The notes beneath the pieces are model-generated. The model did no database searches. It was not told the DNA's origin and worked only from the letters and a program-made list of their open reading frames with translations. 64,000 nt of DNA from Strobilurus pachycystidiatus (lineage: Eukaryota; Basidiomycota; Agaricomycetes; Agaricales; Physalacriaceae), in the NCBI GenBank assembly GCA_019915135.1, contig JAHLMK010000011.1, positions 1,550,001-1,614,000 on the forward strand. The letters are read 5' to 3'. Of this stretch, positions 32,098 to 43,393 are shown piece after piece. The stretch's first letter is position 1, and each line of letters begins with the position of its first letter. Made by a program: the position numbers and the translations under genes.

Positions 32098-33765
32098 TGA
32101 TACGCAGGGTACTATTCCAGTACTAGAAACGGGGAATTTTGCGATTCCTGAACAGCCCAAAGACCTTAGGAACCTCCAGTCAAGTACTTAGGATAGAGCA
32201 CGCAGGAGTTACTGCCTTGACGCGGGCAAGCCTCCAGGACAAGGTCCAGGCGCCTTAACAAGTCCTTTAGGACAGGCGCGATCGAAACCTTCGATCACCT
32301 TCATCCGAATACCCTTATCCGCGCGTTGGATCCCTTTCAAGATCCCGTACCTTTGCGTGTACCTTGTACTACAGACGATGTGCTATAACCATTCGCACCC
32401 AAGGAGGGTCCGAGGTCTCCAGGCGGTTCAGTTCGAGCGACCCAAGACCTGCGCACCTCAACCCAAAGACCTGGAAGGTCCCGAAATAGTTCAAGGACAT
32501 CACAACCCTTTTGGGGAAACAATCTTCGGAGCTGTCAAGGACTCCGAACCGACGCCTTCCGCTATGCCGATCGATCATGATCCACGATCAAGGACCACCC
32601 CGAAAGCAGGGTGTATTACCACTTTAAGAAAGCACTCCCCTGTAGTGTCTGCGCTCGAAAGGACGTTCTTAACGATCTCCATCCAACCTATCCACAAGAA
32701 AGCAGGTGTCCGTAGGACCTTGCAACATAAAGATACCTAAGGATCGAAGTCCTTATCGGACCTTGATCTCCTGGGCACAAGGATTGTACCATACCGCCAA
32801 GGTGGCGTATATGGCTAAAGGACCAAGCGGCCTGTCCGCAGTTGTTTCGACCAGGGATAGCCAATAAGAATCCAGTACTTGTATGACTCGAAAGTCCGAT
32901 GTATCCGATCCTAGAATAGATGCTTACTCAGCAGGAACCCACCAGTAGTATAAAAGGGCCCAAAGGACCCATATTTCGGGAGCTTAGAGCCCCCTCCAGT
33001 AGCCGCTAGTCAGACGCAGCCGTTGTAGTGAATCTATCTCGAGTTTCGACTCATTTCTGCAAAGTACCCAAAGACCCCAAAGACCTTTCCAAGATTTAAA
33101 GACATCAGGTGTTGCCAAACTCCTTGAAAGACTCGAAAGAACCTTATTCCGACGTACCAAGTCAAGTACCAACGAATCTACTTGGTGTTAGAACCTTGTA
33201 TTCGCAAGAAGGCCGGTTTGCAAGTGGTTCTGCCCTGCACTCACGCTCTTTCGTGAAGTACTTCCCTTTGAGGGATAAGTCGAGTTTGAACGAGTGTTGT
33301 CAACGTCTGAGACACCTTTCGGAACCTTTGGTCCCGGTGCAAGACACTAGAAGTTTGGTTTAAGTGCAAGAAGGAGTCCTTATCGTTAGCAGTCCAGTGG
33401 CGTAAAACCTGCGGTAGCGGCCTGACGATTCCAAGACAAAGTCCTTGTACACCAGAGCACTTGATAGGTAGAAGCTACATTGCCTCGCGCTGTTTAAGGT
33501 CTTCATACGTCAAGAGGTTCGGCCTACGACTTCAAGGTTTTCTTGTGTCATTTCGATCAGAATCCCTACACCCCCAAAAACAACTCGTAGTTTAACTACA
33601 GCATTCGGAATACATCTCTATTTCTCCATTACCCAAAAGCACCTTGTTCTCTCGAACCTTTGTGCACCCCATCTCCCTTACAAGGAGTGTTAGTTGTGAT
33701 AAGGATTGATAGTGTGGTTAGACGATAGCTTCTTTTTCAGAGGTCTATTCCGAACTTGCACATCA
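32098..33765 (+). repeat. 3' LTR of the large retrotransposon
   Basis: Same length as the 5' LTR with no difference seen. It is followed by ACGG (33766-33769), the target duplication. Confidence 0.95.
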
Positions 33766-35086
33766 ACGGGTTTGGCTGTCGCACAAACCAGGGGAGCGTG
33801 TTGGGCATATCTAAGTCAGGCAAGGAGCGCGCGCGTTGTTGGTCGTAAGCTGGGTGATTTATTAGAGAACATATGAAGCAAATAAGACAGAAATAAGACT
33901 TACAAAAGCACGACATGCCAAATTCACCTATGGCAGCCTCGTACGTCTTGAACCGACGCTTGCCGACGTCACCATCTGCTTCGTGGAAGCTCTTCGGGGC
34001 TGGGGCGGAATTTGTACCGACGTTGATCCTATGTAAATAAATTAATCAGACCAATGAAAGTGCCATGCGAGAAACAACGTACGTGATGACATTTACTTGC
34101 CCACCTTTTCGGGGTTCGGGACCGCACCACGAAAAGGCGATGTTTCCTCCCAGGACCGTAGACAAGCCTTCCAGGAGGGGCTGAAGCGTACCAGCGAGCG
34201 AGTCTAGGGCGCTAAATAAAGGCTCGTGTCAGTGTCAATGTCAGATTTCGGAAGCGAAGACATTACGCTTGCGTTTCCTCGGGTGATAACAATTGAAGTT
34301 GTTCCTGAGCTGTCGCTTTGGCAGCAGCGACGTCGAGGGCATCCTGTTTGGCGCGTTGCTTCCAGAGTGTTTGTTCGGAGGCCGGAAGTTGTTCCCAGAC
34401 TTCACTCGCGTAGCTAGCGACCTCGTTGATTCGGCCCCTCCGCGCGTCCTTGCCCGTTTCGACGAACTCTTCATCAAACTCTTTCTTGATCGATGGGAAA
34501 CCTTCCTTCATCCACAGCTGCATCGCAGTACGAGCGCGTTTACGTGTAATGTCGAATCCGGCAACTTTGCAGAGAATGGCAGCGATGGGATCCTTGCCAA
34601 CTTGAGCTTTCGACATTTTGGCGACGGGAGTAGCCTTGGACCAACGCGTCTCGTAATAGTTCCGTATACCCTGATAGAAAAGACGCGTCAGACAAGCCTG
34701 TAAATACGGAAATGACGCACTGTAGAGAGCCTATCCAACAGTGCACGCTTCCGATCGCGTTCCGACGAAGAAAGTTCTGAGTCAGAAGGAGATGTCGGCA
34801 GGATGGCAGGAGGCTCCTGATCCATGGGGAGATCCCAAGGGAATTTGACACACATTGCGTTGAAGATGGTGTCCGCGTATTCTGTCGCTTGAGACTTGCC
34901 CTTGCGACGCGCCGCGATGTAGCCGTCCATGCCGTCTTCGAGCATTGATTTGCGACCGCCCTTGGCCCATCCGCGACGAAAGGGTTGAACGGTATTGGGA
35001 TCAAAAGCAGGGGTGGGAGTGAGCCTGGAAAAAGTTTAAGCGACGCGTGGAAAGAGCCGGAAAATCACGTACTCGGGGGCCGACAT
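33766..35086 (-). pseudogene. 5' part of large KDZ-element accessory gene, cut off by retrotransposon insertion
   Basis: Starts at ATG 35084-35086 (MSAPE, then an intron). Exons encode a basic region (FRRGWAKGGRKSMLEDGMDG), AMCVKFPWDLPMDQEPP, an HMG-box-like helical stretch (EVASYASEVWEQLPASEQTL) and ALDSLAGTLQPLLEGLSTVL, with introns near 34715, 34240, 34060 and 33870. The last exon ends LPWFVRQPNP exactly at the ACGG target site. The frame continues in phase at 17370 on the other side of the retrotransposon (WHQQPASV). The whole gene would encode roughly 750-800 residues. The HMG-like reading and proposed role in DNA or chromatin binding are inference. Confidence 0.72.
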
Positions 35087-35578
35087 GATGGAGTACTGTT
35101 AAACGCGTCGAGGAGAATCCAGCGATGGTGGCGGGTTGGTAGAGAGTGTAAACAATCAGCACAAAGTCAATATAACAGCAAACAATGGCGGGCACGAATG
35201 AGGGAAACGCGCACCCTCCCAAAGGAGTTGTTTGGTCCACTCCGCGTTGCCAAGCTGACGATTGGCGAGAGATTTTGAATGTCCTGTGTCCTGGTACCGA
35301 TACCGTAGTGATACCATCCACTGCGGCGCTTGATTCGTTGACACAGTCATCCACAAGTGTGATATAAGAATACCCGAGCCCAACAAGCAAAGCTAGCCGC
35401 CCGCCCGCCAAATTTTTCGCCCCGCGGGGCGGAATTTCCCGAAATATTATGCGTGTTTGCCGAGTTGCCGGGCGCCATTCGCAAAACTGATCTTTTGACC
35501 GACAATGGCAGAGGGTATTATCCACTACAACTCATAAGCTAGGGTTCAATGGCTCTGCCAGTAAACCCTAGCCCACCA
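35087..35578. other. Upstream region of the interrupted gene, with a GC palindrome
   Basis: No convincing gene. A perfect 14-bp palindrome, CGCCCCGCGGGGCG, lies at 35419-35432 between AT-rich arms (AAATTTTT and GGAATTTCC). Confidence 0.5.
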
Positions 35579-35592
35579 GTGGTTATAACCAG
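35579..35592. promoter_or_regulatory. Palindromic subterminal box, right end
   Basis: GTGGTTATAACCAG is the inner right-end copy of the KDZ-element box, 33 bp from the terminal copy. The left end shows a similar spacing of 34 bp. Confidence 0.55.
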
Positions 35593-35611
35593 AAATCTGG
35601 CAACGGTGCCC

Positions 35612-35636
35612 GTGGCTATAACCACTGGATTACCCC
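35612..35636 (-). repeat. Right terminal inverted repeat of the KDZ element
   Basis: It contains GTGGCTATAACCACTGG and ends CCCC, the inverted partner of 6982-7006. Confidence 0.7.
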
Positions 35637-35715
35637 TAATTTTACCACTTGGCCTGTACCGACGGCTTTCCAGACCGCATCTCATTTTGGCTTCCTGAAT
35701 AAAATTCAACGAGAA

Positions 35716-37555
35716 ATGGTCCTACGCCCACAGGAACTTGCCACGCTGCAGCAAATTATTCTGTCATGCAGCCATCTGGCCGCCGTTCAGAGTGATACCA
35801 TCGTTCAGCAGGTGCAACTTCTCCTCCAGCGGCGCCTTGTCCTTCAAAGTCGGGCCTCGTTGCATACCTGGGTTGATAGCGTGGCAGGATGTCTTCAGAC
35901 ACCTGATGGGGAATCAACGTGGTTGACGCGGTTACACCAACATGTTCATACGTGCATCACGACCTGTCGCGGCTCCACAGTCTTTCGTGCGTCAACATAT
36001 CTTGAAGACTTTGGCGACGAGCAATGTTGTTACACCCCTCCAATCACCTACGACTCGTCTCTGATTGGGGTAGCGCAGGCAGTTCATGACGCTATGATCG
36101 AGATTCTGCAGACGTGGCTCAAGTGGCGAGATGACGATGTGGCGGTGGCTCGCGAGGCATTCCTCAAGATCATCATGACTTATGTTCCTCCGCATCATCT
36201 TTCTACCTTCTTCCTTCTGCCAGCCGTTTGGCAAGCGTATCACAACCCTTTGCAATTTCTACAGCGCAAATATTGGCCCCATTTATCCAAACCGCGACTC
36301 CAACAATTTGAGAACGAGTTTAGACAACTCGCTCTCATATCAGACACACATCCGGAATTCAGCTTCTGGTCTTCCAGCCTTGATCATCTTGGCGACATTG
36401 CCGAGACGTGCATTCATGGAATGTCCTCGTCAGCCAAACAATCTACGGCACCTACCATTGTCTTACCAACATCATCATCATCATCTACGGATCCTGTGCC
36501 CTCACCAGCTGTACCGGAGATACAGCCTCCTCCCACAACGGTCCAACCCGCAATCGGGGGTACTACTGGTCACTTTTTCCAAGATCCCGTTCTTCATTTC
36601 CTTCGGGAGACTGCGTCGTATCTTGACAATGCAGAAGTAACGGCTAAGGACAGTGGCTTGCTTCAGAAGATCAAAAAGTATCCGGACGCTCGCCTTCCTT
36701 TTCGAGAGCGTGCACCAGGTCGCCAACGTATACTGCGCAATATCACTTCCTCACTCGACAACGCCACAATTGTCCGCAGTCTCCTTCTCCTCCGCGGGAT
36801 TACCTTTGGTACAGAGAAATCTGAAGACCACTCGGGTATCTTTCACTCCTACGCGGACTGGCAAATCTATCGCGGTAACGGAGGAGATACCGACGAAAAC
36901 CTATTTTGCGACAAGTTTGCATTTGGACGAACCAAGGGCCCTCACACCCGCAATGCTCTTCCACTATGTGAGGCGGTTGGTCCTATTACTGCTTTTTTGA
37001 CAAGCACCACCGTCAAACCGTCCTTTTCGAACACTATCAAATTCCTGAACAAAGGCAAGGCGTCGAGCAAATTTCAGCTTCCAGTATTTGGCGCTCTCAC
37101 CACAATGCTTTTTGTTGAAGATTTGGTATATGCCGGTTTCGTCACAATGCCCACCATCGAGGAATTTGCCGACACGGTGGCTCAAGTGGAAATGGGGGCA
37201 ACTGATGCATTACATCGGTTACACCTAGTCTTTGACGATGCAACCAAGTCGGATGTCGCAGCGGCGTTCATTTCACTATATGCGTATGTATTTTCTCTTC
37301 TTTCTGCAAAAAACCTCTCATTCGTCGTTATACAGGTATATCGACACCGCTTTAAGTATACAAGAAAAGCAACGGATGAACTTTGACCTTTTCATGCTCG
37401 AGCATGCGCTCTGCAAGTTAGTACGCCTGGCTAACTGGCATGACTATGTGACACAGAAAACTTGTTGGAAGAAACCAAGTACGAAGAGTGGTGCGACACG
37501 GACCAAAAAGAAGGGTACACGGAGTACAAAGACGCGCAAGTCGACAAAGAAATGA
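35716..37555 (+). CDS. Uncharacterised 590-residue protein with basic tail
   Basis: ATG 35716, one intron (37284-37335), stop TGA 37553-37555. The first 230 residues are alpha-helical and Trp/His-rich (FFLLPAVWQAYHNPLQFLQR). A Ser/Pro linker lies near residue 245-285. A second globular part follows (SLLLLRGITFGTEKSEDHSG, FAFGRTKGPHTRNALPLCE). It ends in a Lys/Thr/Arg-rich tail (ATRTKKKGTRSTKTRKSTKK) suited to nucleic acids or nuclear import. I know no family. The start is 80 bp outside the right KDZ terminus, so its promoter is either very short or lies partly in the transposon. Confidence 0.7.
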
Positions 37556-37677
37556 TGCATAATTGTATAGTTTTAAACGGTATTAAGAAAATTGTCCATA
37601 TTTTCGAAGGACTTTGTTAATGCAATGGTGAAAGGAACTCGTCCGGATAGGTAGTCCTCTGGACTTCGAGCAAACGC

Positions 37678-38794
37678 TCAAAGTACCGGTGAGCCTCCTT
37701 CCCGAGGCAAAGCCCTGGTGGCCTCATATATGCGCTCCATCAGGCTCTTTCGGTTCGCAAAGGTCCCAGGTGTTCGACCAGCCCAGCGTATAACATCAGC
37801 AACGGTAATCAATAAGACACGGGTGTCAAATTGGACGGTAGTAGATGAACGCCTGGGCTGGTCTATGTTAAGTCGCAGTCCGGCACATACTGAGCGAACG
37901 ACGCGGTAGAGGAGATACTGCTGGAAGGCACCACCAATCTTGTTCTCCGCAATACGTCCTGTACGAATGATAGGGATCCAAGCCACGAATGTAGGGAATG
38001 TCTGGTTGAAGTAGTCTTCAACGAGACTCGTTGTCGTGGCCGCAGAAGTTGTTGAGGATCTTCCAGTATTAATGGAAGAGGGCATAGGGAGTTCAGCGCT
38101 GTGAGATACTGTAATTGTCAATGCTGTTTGTGCCAATCAGTACACTTTTTTGTAGAACAATTTGGAACATACATCGAAATAGCGGCTCCAAGATTGTCTT
38201 CATCCGCGTCTCCACAAACTCTGGAATGACAGGCACTGGTGAAAGCATAGGTGCCTGTTCGCTAGAACTTGAACTACTGCCTTGTTCGAGTATTTCGGCG
38301 TTGGAAGATGAGCCCGACGGAGGAAGGGGTTCGTTGCTTGAGGACTGTTCGGAAGTACTGGTTCCAGACCAATTTATGATCTCTTGGGAAAGCTGGGCGA
38401 CTATGTAGGCATTATAAGGCCAGAGCATGACTCTTGGAAATTGTAACATACCTCTTGCATGCATTTCATCTTCTGAAATATCAGGTAGAATAGGGACTTC
38501 GACGCCCTGGGGTACCACAACGAAAGGATTGTCACTGGTCATAGTGGTCGTGGATGTTGATAATGTAGGGTGTGGTTCGCTGATATCCAATCCTGCGGAA
38601 GTCTGCTCTGTGGGTAGTGGAATAGGATCCTCCCGACCTGGTCCGCTGCGGGAACGTGATCCACGTTGGCCTCTACCGCGTCGTCGTTGGCCTGGACGGC
38701 GTGGTTGTGGTGGCGATGGAGACTCCTGATATGGGCTAATGCCATTCTCTCTGAGATCAACCCGCGGGCAAAGATTATGAGCCGACGTTTGCAT
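37678..38794 (-). CDS. Uncharacterised Ser/Pro-rich protein
   Basis: ATG near 38794 gives MQTSAHNLCPRVDLRENGI. An Arg/Gly/Pro-rich N-terminus (RRPGQRRRGRGQRGSRSRSG) may bind nucleic acid. After a first intron (GTATGTTACA to CTACATAG, near 38404-38453) and a Ser-rich stretch comes a second intron near 38104-38176, and a folded end (EDYFNQTFPTFVAWIPI; QQYLLYRVVRSVCAGLRL), with TGA at 37678-37680. About 330 residues. No family is recognised. It is convergent with the preceding gene, 122 bp apart. Confidence 0.58.
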
Positions 38795-38955
38795 GATTGT
38801 ATGAAGTTAAGAGGCGAACAAAGCGACACAAACAAATATACATATCATAAGCTACGTAGTTGAATACGGTAACGAACATCTACCTGTTGAGAGATATGAT
38901 ATCTAGCTTATGCAGTTGAGTGTTCTGTATACTTAAGTACGGTTTTTCTACGTAG

Positions 38956-41900
38956 TTAAAGCGCCGTAAAGTCCTGGCCAGCAAGGAGGGCCGTATGGAT
39001 AACAACCTCAAGAACGCCCTCATGACCATTTCGTGGTTGATACTCGTCCTCATGCAACCACGCCGTCGTAAAGGCAGACATAGGTATCTTCACCTCATAG
39101 GCACACACGCCCAACGCAAATGTCTCCGACATTGCCACACTTGTTGAGGCTTCGTGATGGAATTTCATCTGCGTCTCATCAGTCTGACGCCTCATGTATG
39201 TGTTTCGGAATACTTACATCTATTTTTCTACGCACAGGTAAAACATTGAGACCAGTTGTAGCCTCGCAGAACGTTCGTGGTCGAAAATATGGATCACCAT
39301 CATGACTCTCGATGTTCGGTTGGTCGGCGGGGAGTAGAGCAAGATATTGGGGATGTTTGACATGGCCTTGAACCTTTGTTAGATAGTCAGAGAACCGCGC
39401 CTTCCAGAGGATTTCGTTCGCGCTTAGTTCTGACTGACCCGAGGCCGATACCCATGAGAGTACGGCCAGCACATCCTCTCCAGTCACGCGTAGAGATGGA
39501 GTGAGGTTGATCAGTAATCTCTCAGGCGTCGAACCAAAAACCTAGAATGAAGATTAATGGGTTTCAGGGAATGATGAACTTGGTGTGTACCTGAGAAAGT
39601 CGCTTGTCATCTGTGAGGACGACGGCAAAGCCTTTTGTGAAAGCACGGATAGAGAAGTGATCCAAGTAAGATCCTGTGAAGCTGATAGGTATTCCCAGAG
39701 TTTGATGAAGTATGATGCCCTTGCGTTGATCAAGCAGATCTTCCGATGATAAACGAGCAATATCGTCAACCTATAGAATATATGAGATCGTCTTGACAAG
39801 CATTTTTAAATGGCAAACTTACTGAGAGGCCCGATGTACCTGCAATAAGGGCTTGTACACGATTGTACTTTGGATGAGACATATTTCGATAGGGTCCAGA
39901 GGATGTGACGTCGGGTGGAAGATCGTCAAGACCCGCCAGACCAGGAACGATAGTCGTCACCCAGCCAACATTGTCAATGATGGCGTCGGGACCACGTAAC
40001 AGTGCATAGATGAGAAGAGGAGAGAGACCGGGGGGTAGGATTGAACATCTGATAAGGAACATGGCGGCAAAGAGGCCAAAAGCCTCTAACTTCGCACTAC
40101 GAAGAGTTGAAGGTCGAAGACCATTTTCAAGATTGATGACTTTGGCCTGAGACCGACCGTCGGTTTCATACCAATCAACGTCACCAAGCATGAGCTCAGA
40201 CGTCGCTGTATACAACTGGCGCCTTGGACCATCCAATATACCCCGACCTCTGTATTTTGATAAGTAAAACCAATAGTCAAACAAAATGTAGAGTACGTAC
40301 AGTCGAACGTGCTCATCATAGTAGAGAGCATGACTGCGCACAAAGGGTCTCTCCAGCGATGGCTGAATTTTCACAGTATTGGAAATAGTAGCACTATCTG
40401 TGATACGTCCGCCCAATATCCGTAGCTGCAGATATGCTAGAAATGACGCAGCTACAATATCGGTAGACGGTGGCGACGCATCATCCGCTGGCTGAATAGT
40501 AATTGGATGGTTGCGTAGATCAACAATATCTGGCCTTGCTAAAGCTTTGACCTCTAAAAAGAAGGCACGAGCAGAACTGGGTGTTGGCGACAGCTACAAA
40601 TATTGGTGTGAGATGTTTCCATTCATATAGTGGCCACAAACATACATTAATAGGCGGAACAGCAGGTGGACCCGTAGGTGGATCGGTCATCATGACATTT
40701 TCTGAGTCTGATTCGACTCGCGGAATGACTCGTCGCCGTCTTTGTGGAGGACTGGCAGGTGGTGATTGGGTCTATAGTCAGGGTTAACATTGGGAACAAG
40801 AGTGACGATATTGAGAGGAATACCAGATCAATGGTTTCAGAGTGTCGTCAACGAAGAGAATTGCGTGTTGAGGCTGCTTCTGAGGCTTGGCGTGATGTTG
40901 TTGGTTGACTTGGGCCCGTAGAAACATCGCAGTGCAATGGCGCCTCGGAGAGAATGTTCTCAACGACTGGCGGGTGAGACAGTGAGCCAGGCTCAGATTG
41001 CTCGATATCGCGCTTTGTGATATGAGAAAAAATAATTATCATGATTGGAAGTGAGTCACATACATCAACTTCATCGTCTGACGCATTGTCAAAAAGAGGT
41101 GTCAAAGACGCCGTGGGAGACGCTAAGCGGGGTGACGGAGGAGGTGGAGATTGTTCCGAGGCTGACGGGACCGTAGTTGATGGTGTACCGGGTTTTGACG
41201 GGCGACGAGAACGATTGTTGGTTCTCAGCAGATGACCGTTGGCGTCGTAACCAAGAGGAGAGGCCCACGTGCCCTCTGGGCAGATCCCATTTCCGATACA
41301 CATCTTGTCATCGAGGATATTTTCTGGGAGGGGAGTGGAGGTACTTGCCATACCAGTCATCTGCCGAAGGCTGATACACGGATGGCCTTCGTAGACAAGC
41401 CAATTTTCACGTAGAGCTATATATTTGGTTATGATGAAGCAAAAATCAAAGTAACAAAGATGCGTACCGAGGAATAAAATGGGTCCAGCAGCTAAAGAGG
41501 GTGCATCCCCTTCGTGGGCAAGGGTATAGAGCTCATTGATTGGATATCCTGCGGGATTATCGGTGATCGCATGATAGGTGTAGTGTCGACGGTTTTGGGA
41601 TGTTTTCCCGGGCTTGAGAATGACAAGAGCCGACCGACCATCACGAGGGTTAGAGGGAGGTGGGATGGTGTAACCACGTTCTTCAAAGATATCTCGCGAC
41701 TCAAAGATAAGACGAGTCTGATGCATACTTGGTTCGTCCGTCGTGTCAAAATCAATACCATGGACTAGGCCAAACTCTTGGGACCGAGTGTATAGATCAT
41801 AGAGATTGCCAGTGGCGATGGTGATGCCATCGTCCACATCAAGACCCACATCGAGACCAAGTTGAGCATCTGCTAGAGTTGGACGCTTTGCCTGTACAAT

Positions 41901-42873
41901 AGGTATGAGCTTACATCATCCAGAATATGAGAAGAGGAAGAGACGAACCACCGGGAATCCAATGAGCATGACCGTGATACGGACATTCTGTGGAAGAGTC
42001 TGCTTGCCTCCGGCTTTTGTTTTAACCGTGATTGGGTTCGGATGTGAGGTTGTCTGAGAGGTAGCGGACGTAGCTTTGCTCTTACCCTTACGCGACTTGG
42101 TAGTCTTGGGCTGAGACTGCACAAAGAAAGGGTGCCGAGAGGTTGCTTGAGTCGAATTAGCGGCGTTACCGGATGTCGTAAATGTTGTTCCACGATTGCC
42201 GAGGGCTGCAGTTTCTGCTGCTCGACGTTCATTTGCCTGTGAGCTATGTAGCATACGGCGATAATTGACATCGGAGGGAGTTGTGCTCTCGACAGGGTGT
42301 CGGACAGTAGGCTGCCAACTCTGCGTGATAGGTCGCGTAGCAGATGACTGAGACGAGGTGGAAGTAGACGTTGGGTTAGAAGAGGCAGGTGGCGGGGGCG
42401 CTCTTGTCCTGAAACAGTGTGTCAAAGACAAGGTATGAAGAGTAAGCAATCAACGTACAAAGGGGTGATGCGCTTGTGCGCTTTATATTGCGCCCCACAA
42501 TGTGGTCGAGCACAGAGGGTTTTGCCATCCTGAGGTGTATTTCCAGTGGGCTAGGGAATCAATCAGCCAGACGATGTCGGACAAGATCTGTATATATACC
42601 GCCATGTAACCAAGACATCCGGTTCGGCGGAGACCTCCTTTGGGTGGAAGTGCAGGTTTCACAGGCTTGGGCTTGCGCTTATGACGGGAGCGGGCATGTT
42701 GACAAAGGAGACAGCGATGCTGGAATTCATCAAGAAGTGCGCCACATATAATCAACAAGGCATACCGTTGTTGGATCGTCAACATACTCGTTGCACTCAT
42801 TTCCTTCAGCGTCGCCCTCTTCAAGACACGCCTCACATGTCTCTTCATCATCTGGTGACGGTGGCGGGTCCAT
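38956..42873 (-). CDS. Zinc-finger protein with C-terminal HECT-like E3 ubiquitin ligase domain
   Basis: A large multi-exon gene; HECT ligases pass ubiquitin through a cysteine thioester. ATG 42871-42873 (MDPPPSPDDEETCEACLEE). The N-terminus has Cys/His pairs (CEACL, CNEY, HRCLLCQHARSRHKR, LCARPHCGAQYKAHK), a likely zinc-binding module. Long Ser/Thr/Pro-rich linkers and a folded middle part (ENWLVYEGHPCISLRQMTGM) follow. The C-terminal third matches HECT layout: FGLFAAMFLIRCSILPPGLS and PLLIYALLRG in the N-lobe, then FTKGFAVVL, STPERLLINL, and FCEATTGLNVLP. The final lobe has VCAYEVKIP, where Cys stands seven residues before Pro as in the canonical TCFNxLxLP. The stop is at 38956-38958. Exon boundaries in the middle are not fully resolved, and it may be two genes. 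No frameshift was found. Confidence 0.6.
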
Positions 42874-42995
42874 GTTGTCGTAGAGAGAAGAGGGACGCAC
42901 AGAGATTGTGCAAAGTCGGGTCGGGGACAACGTGGGACAAGCAGTGAATGAAAATTGCATGATCAAATTCATGGATGAGGGAATGTGAATGCGCA

Positions 42996-43346
42996 TCACT
43001 GGGTCAAAGCTGAGAAATGCATATTCACTGGGTCAAAGCTTAGGAGAGGGGAGATCCACTTTCAGGGGCTTCATACCAGCCGCAGTGAGTGTGAGACCCA
43101 CAGCCAGTGAGTGAGAGACGCGGTAGCAGTGAGTGTACACAGTGAATTTATAAAAGTAGATTTTCACTAACCATTCACTGTGTCAGACTGAGATTTTGAC
43201 TCACGGTCTATTATCCAGAGCACAGAGCGACTCACTGCGCCAAATCAAAACTTGCGATCGACTCACTGAGCACTTTCGAAGTTCTCGATCCACTCACTGA
43301 TCAAAACCATCATTTCGGCTCATTCACTGCCGCTCACTGGGTCAAA
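42996..43346. repeat. Cluster of TCACTG/CAGTGA repeats in both orientations
   Basis: TCACTGGGTCAAA occurs at 42996, 43025 and 43334. Between them lie CAGTGAGTG copies in reverse orientation (about 43082-43150) and forward ACTCACTG copies (43220-43310). The arrangement resembles a transposon subterminal region. It marks the end of the block of unusual genes at 35716-42873. Confidence 0.6.
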
Positions 43347-43393
43347 TCAAGCCGTTTTTATTTTTGTCCAATCGAATACACCATGCCTGGAGC

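Larger units (their letters stand above)
17371..33765 (+). mobile_element. 16.4-kb Ty3/Gypsy-type LTR retrotransposon with three extra genes
   Basis: Two LTRs of 1,668 bp (17371-19038 and 32098-33765) enclose, in order, a primer-binding site, gag, protease, reverse transcriptase/RNase H/integrase, a sense extra gene, two antisense extra genes and a polypurine tract. The ends are TGAT and ATCA. ACGG flanks it at 17367-17370 and 33766-33769. The LTRs have the same length with a constant offset of 14,727, and I saw no difference in any stretch compared, which implies recent insertion. All coding frames appear open, so the element may be autonomous. It is unusual in its size, its extra genes and its predicted double frameshift. 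Confidence 0.93.
6982..35636 (-). mobile_element. KDZ DNA transposon with accessory genes, interrupted by an LTR retrotransposon
   Basis: The element is bounded by 25-bp inverted repeats at 6982-7006 and 35612-35636 (3 mismatches), with extra palindromic boxes just inside each end. It carries a KDZ transposase (7284-10937) and at least six other genes, mostly on the minus strand. Without the inserted retrotransposon (17371-33765) and one ACGG copy it would be about 12.3 kb. I found no clear target duplication: the outer flanks read CAGAGCAT and TAATTTTA. The exact ends are therefore inferred from the inverted repeats alone. It sits in the last readable exon of the TET-like gene. Confidence 0.65.

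Noticed and set aside
35001..35525. 174-codon minus-strand frame upstream of the interrupted KDZ accessory gene
   Set aside because: It overlaps the true first exons in another frame and reads through a GC palindrome; no protein-like features.
6982..35636. Target-site duplication for the KDZ element
   Set aside because: The outer flanks (CAGAGCAT and TAATTTTA) do not match, so no duplication is claimed.
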